DNA of 64,000 bases. Source: Oscillospiraceae bacterium. GTDB lineage: Bacteria > Bacillota > Clostridia > Oscillospirales > Oscillospiraceae. The position numbers were made by a program, and so were the translations under genes. The notes under the pieces are model-generated. The model was not told the DNA's origin and made no database searches. It saw nothing but the letters and a program-made list of their open reading frames with translations. The DNA lies in NCBI GenBank assembly GCA_009784725.1, contig WQXS01000006.1:1-64000 (forward strand), read 5' to 3'. This document shows positions 62,566 to 64,000 of this stretch, piece after piece (position 1 is the first letter of the stretch; the number at the start of each line of letters is the position of its first letter).

Positions 62566-64000
62566 ATGAAATCGAGTACGAAAATCGGAAAGACTTTTAT
62601 TAAAGCAATATGCCTGCTCCTGGTACTGACACTTTTTATCTCAATGTTTGCGCTCGATACAGGTGGTATCATAAGTATGCCTGAAGCAGAAGCGTTATCA
62701 ATCGGAACGGGTACTGACGGTGTTACAATGGAGGATAAGGTTTCCGATATTGATACATCGAACTTTATGTTTGTTAATGAAAACGATGTCGGGTCTATGC
62801 CCGGAAACTATCAGTTCGTTAACAAGTCGGCAAATGACGGCAGGATTTGGACCGATAAATCTGTAAACGCAAGTCAGGCTTTTATTTATGATTCTCTGGG
62901 TGGTGTTGCGGGAGTTGAAGCCGTTACACGAAACAGTACAGAATTTCTTGTCACTTATTCGGCTCTAAGTCAAACAATTAATACAACAAATATTATTATC
63001 GAACCTTCGGATACTGTATTTGTAATAGATGTTTCCGGAAGCATGGCGTCAAATAATGTTCCGGGTGACGGGCGTTCCAGAGCTGCTGTTATCGTGGAAG
63101 CCTTGAATAATGCAATTAAAATGCTTATGGATGCAAATCCCGATAACAGAATTTCTGTTGTTATATACGGCGGACAGTCCGTAAGCGGACAAAATTATGC
63201 AAGAGCTCAACCGGTTCTTGCTCTCGGGCGCTACGATGCTTCTACAGCAATTTTCTCTATGAGCGGCACTTCGACCGTTACAGTGCGCTCAAATGTTTCT
63301 GCTGTACACAGTTCATTCACTGTTGAAGGCGGTACTCCGACTCAGCTTGGAATGAGAAGAGGTGCGCAGGTATTGCTCGGTGTACCCAGAGGAAATGTCC
63401 CCGGTGGTACACAATTTGACACAGGAATAGCAGCACCGGGTGGTGGTTCAGGAAATATAATAGTCACCCGTCAGCCGAATATTATCTTAATGACTGATGG
63501 TGAGCCGACTTACGCATGGACGGATTACAGACTGGACGGACTTGCAAATATAGACGGAACTGATTTTTCATACAATGTCGGTAACGGCTCGGCAGGCGAT
63601 ATGGGTTTAACAGCTCTAACAGTTATGACTGCATCCTATGTTAAAAAACTCGTACAGGACTGGTATTATCCGACAACCTCGGGAACTCCCGGATACAGTC
63701 CTGATAATGCCACAAAAAACGTCGGTTTTTACACAATCGGGCTTGGTGTTAACTCTGCAATTGCAAACGGGATGCTCGACCCTTACGGGAACTCTGCAAG
63801 CGGTGTCCCAAATGCCCAGCTTGTTGTTCAAGGTACAAAGAATATGCTTACGGTGCTTGATGATTTCGCTCCCGGCTCAGCACCCGTTACATTCCCTGCT
63901 CTTTCCAAAGGCTCAAGCACAAACCGCCCGGATGTAACCGTATCAAACACAGGCGGAGTGGTATCATGTAATTATGACACGCTTTCATTCTCGGCAATGG
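62566..64000 (+). CDS. von Willebrand factor A domain surface protein (partial, runs off window)
   Basis: This is a large exported protein. Its first 478 residues are in the window and no stop is reached, which is why the track misses it. A basic start and hydrophobic stretch (FIKAICLLLVLTLFISMFAL) form the signal peptide. A vWA domain from about residue 145 has the metal-ion adhesion motif DVSGSM and later ILMTDGEP. An adhesin or pilus-tip type role is likely from the family. The C-terminal anchor cannot be seen. Confidence 0.85.
   Translation, partial: MKSSTKIGKTFIKAICLLLVLTLFISMFALDTGGIISMPEAEALSIGTGTDGVTMEDKVSDIDTSNFMFVNENDVGSMPGNYQFVNKSANDGRIWTDKSVNASQAFIYDSLGGVAGVEAVTRNSTEFLVTYSALSQTINTTNIIIEPSDTVFVIDVSGSMASNNVPGDGRSRAAVIVEALNNAIKMLMDANPDNRISVVIYGGQSVSGQNYARAQPVLALGRYDASTAIFSMSGTSTVTVRSNVSAVHSSFTVEGGTPTQLGMRRGAQVLLGVPRGNVPGGTQFDTGIAAPGGGSGNIIVTRQPNIILMTDGEPTYAWTDYRLDGLANIDGTDFSYNVGNGSAGDMGLTALTVMTASYVKKLVQDWYYPTTSGTPGYSPDNATKNVGFYTIGLGVNSAIANGMLDPYGNSASGVPNAQLVVQGTKNMLTVLDDFAPGSAPVTFPALSKGSSTNRPDVTVSNTGGVVSCNYDTLSFSAM

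Overview
The window looks like chromosomal DNA of a low-to-moderate GC, Gram-positive, anaerobic member of the Bacillota (class Clostridia). The grounds are lipobox-type lipoproteins, the gene order rpsF-ssb-rpsR, an [FeFe]-hydrogenase-like protein, ferredoxin-type aldo/keto reductase, CoA-transferase, MtaB/MnmA and TTG/GTG starts with strong Shine-Dalgarno sites. No phage module, insertion sequence with transposase, CRISPR array, rRNA or tRNA gene was seen. The genus cannot be named from the sequence alone.

Layout. 1-3.2 kb: a complete ECF vitamin-type transporter (S component, double ATPase, T component). 3.2-8.8 kb: a dipeptide/oligopeptide ABC importer (binding lipoprotein, two permeases, two ATPases). 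8.8-24.5 kb: one long plus-strand locus for an extracellular glycan. It holds a 992-residue secreted binding protein with carbohydrate-binding-like N-terminal domains, two pairs of sugar permeases, an anchored NHL beta-propeller, a YIP1 membrane protein, a DUF5696 protein, two lipoproteins and a GH5 cellulase-type lipoprotein, but no ATPase gene. 24.7-28.4 kb: an unknown small protein, an Fe-S aldo/keto reductase, a GGDEF response regulator, a DUF4177 protein and a Phd/RelE-type toxin-antitoxin pair. 28.4-31.3 kb (minus): an acyltransferase and a CoA-transferase. 31.4-33.2 kb: aspS. 33.4-38 kb (minus): a hydrogenase-like/MCP fusion, rpsF-ssb-rpsR, a membrane protein and a sugar nucleotidyltransferase. 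38.2-40.6 kb: a GNAT protein and a GPH-family symporter. 40.7-46.1 kb (minus): RNase P RNA and a three-gene phosphorelay. 46.3-48.3 kb (minus): a PadR/DUF1700/DUF4097 operon. 48.8-51.4 kb: an M29 aminopeptidase, a small basic protein and a HigBA-type pair. 51.4-57.5 kb (minus): rarA, a lipid kinase, serC-serA and mtaB. 57.7-62.1 kb: cysteine desulfurase, mnmA, nadA and a transglutaminase-like lipoprotein. 62.1-64 kb: a type I toxin/antisense-RNA locus and the start of a von Willebrand factor A surface protein that runs off the window.

Most unusual content. Several families of small palindromic elements have a conserved central core, but each copy has its own ('private') perfectly or nearly complementary stem. 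Four large copies (about 120-190 bp) lie at 29.7, 33.2, 48.5 and 50.0 kb. Smaller copies carry a GGACGGTTCT core, and some lie in frame inside the coding sequences of mtaB and mnmA. Other points of interest are the hydrogenase-like chemoreceptor fusion, a histidine-kinase paralogue that has lost its ATPase domain, the ATPase-less glycan transport locus with uncharacterised accessory proteins, a heptanucleotide repeat in the 5' leader of the padR operon, and the unannotated 26-residue toxin with its convergent antisense promoter.
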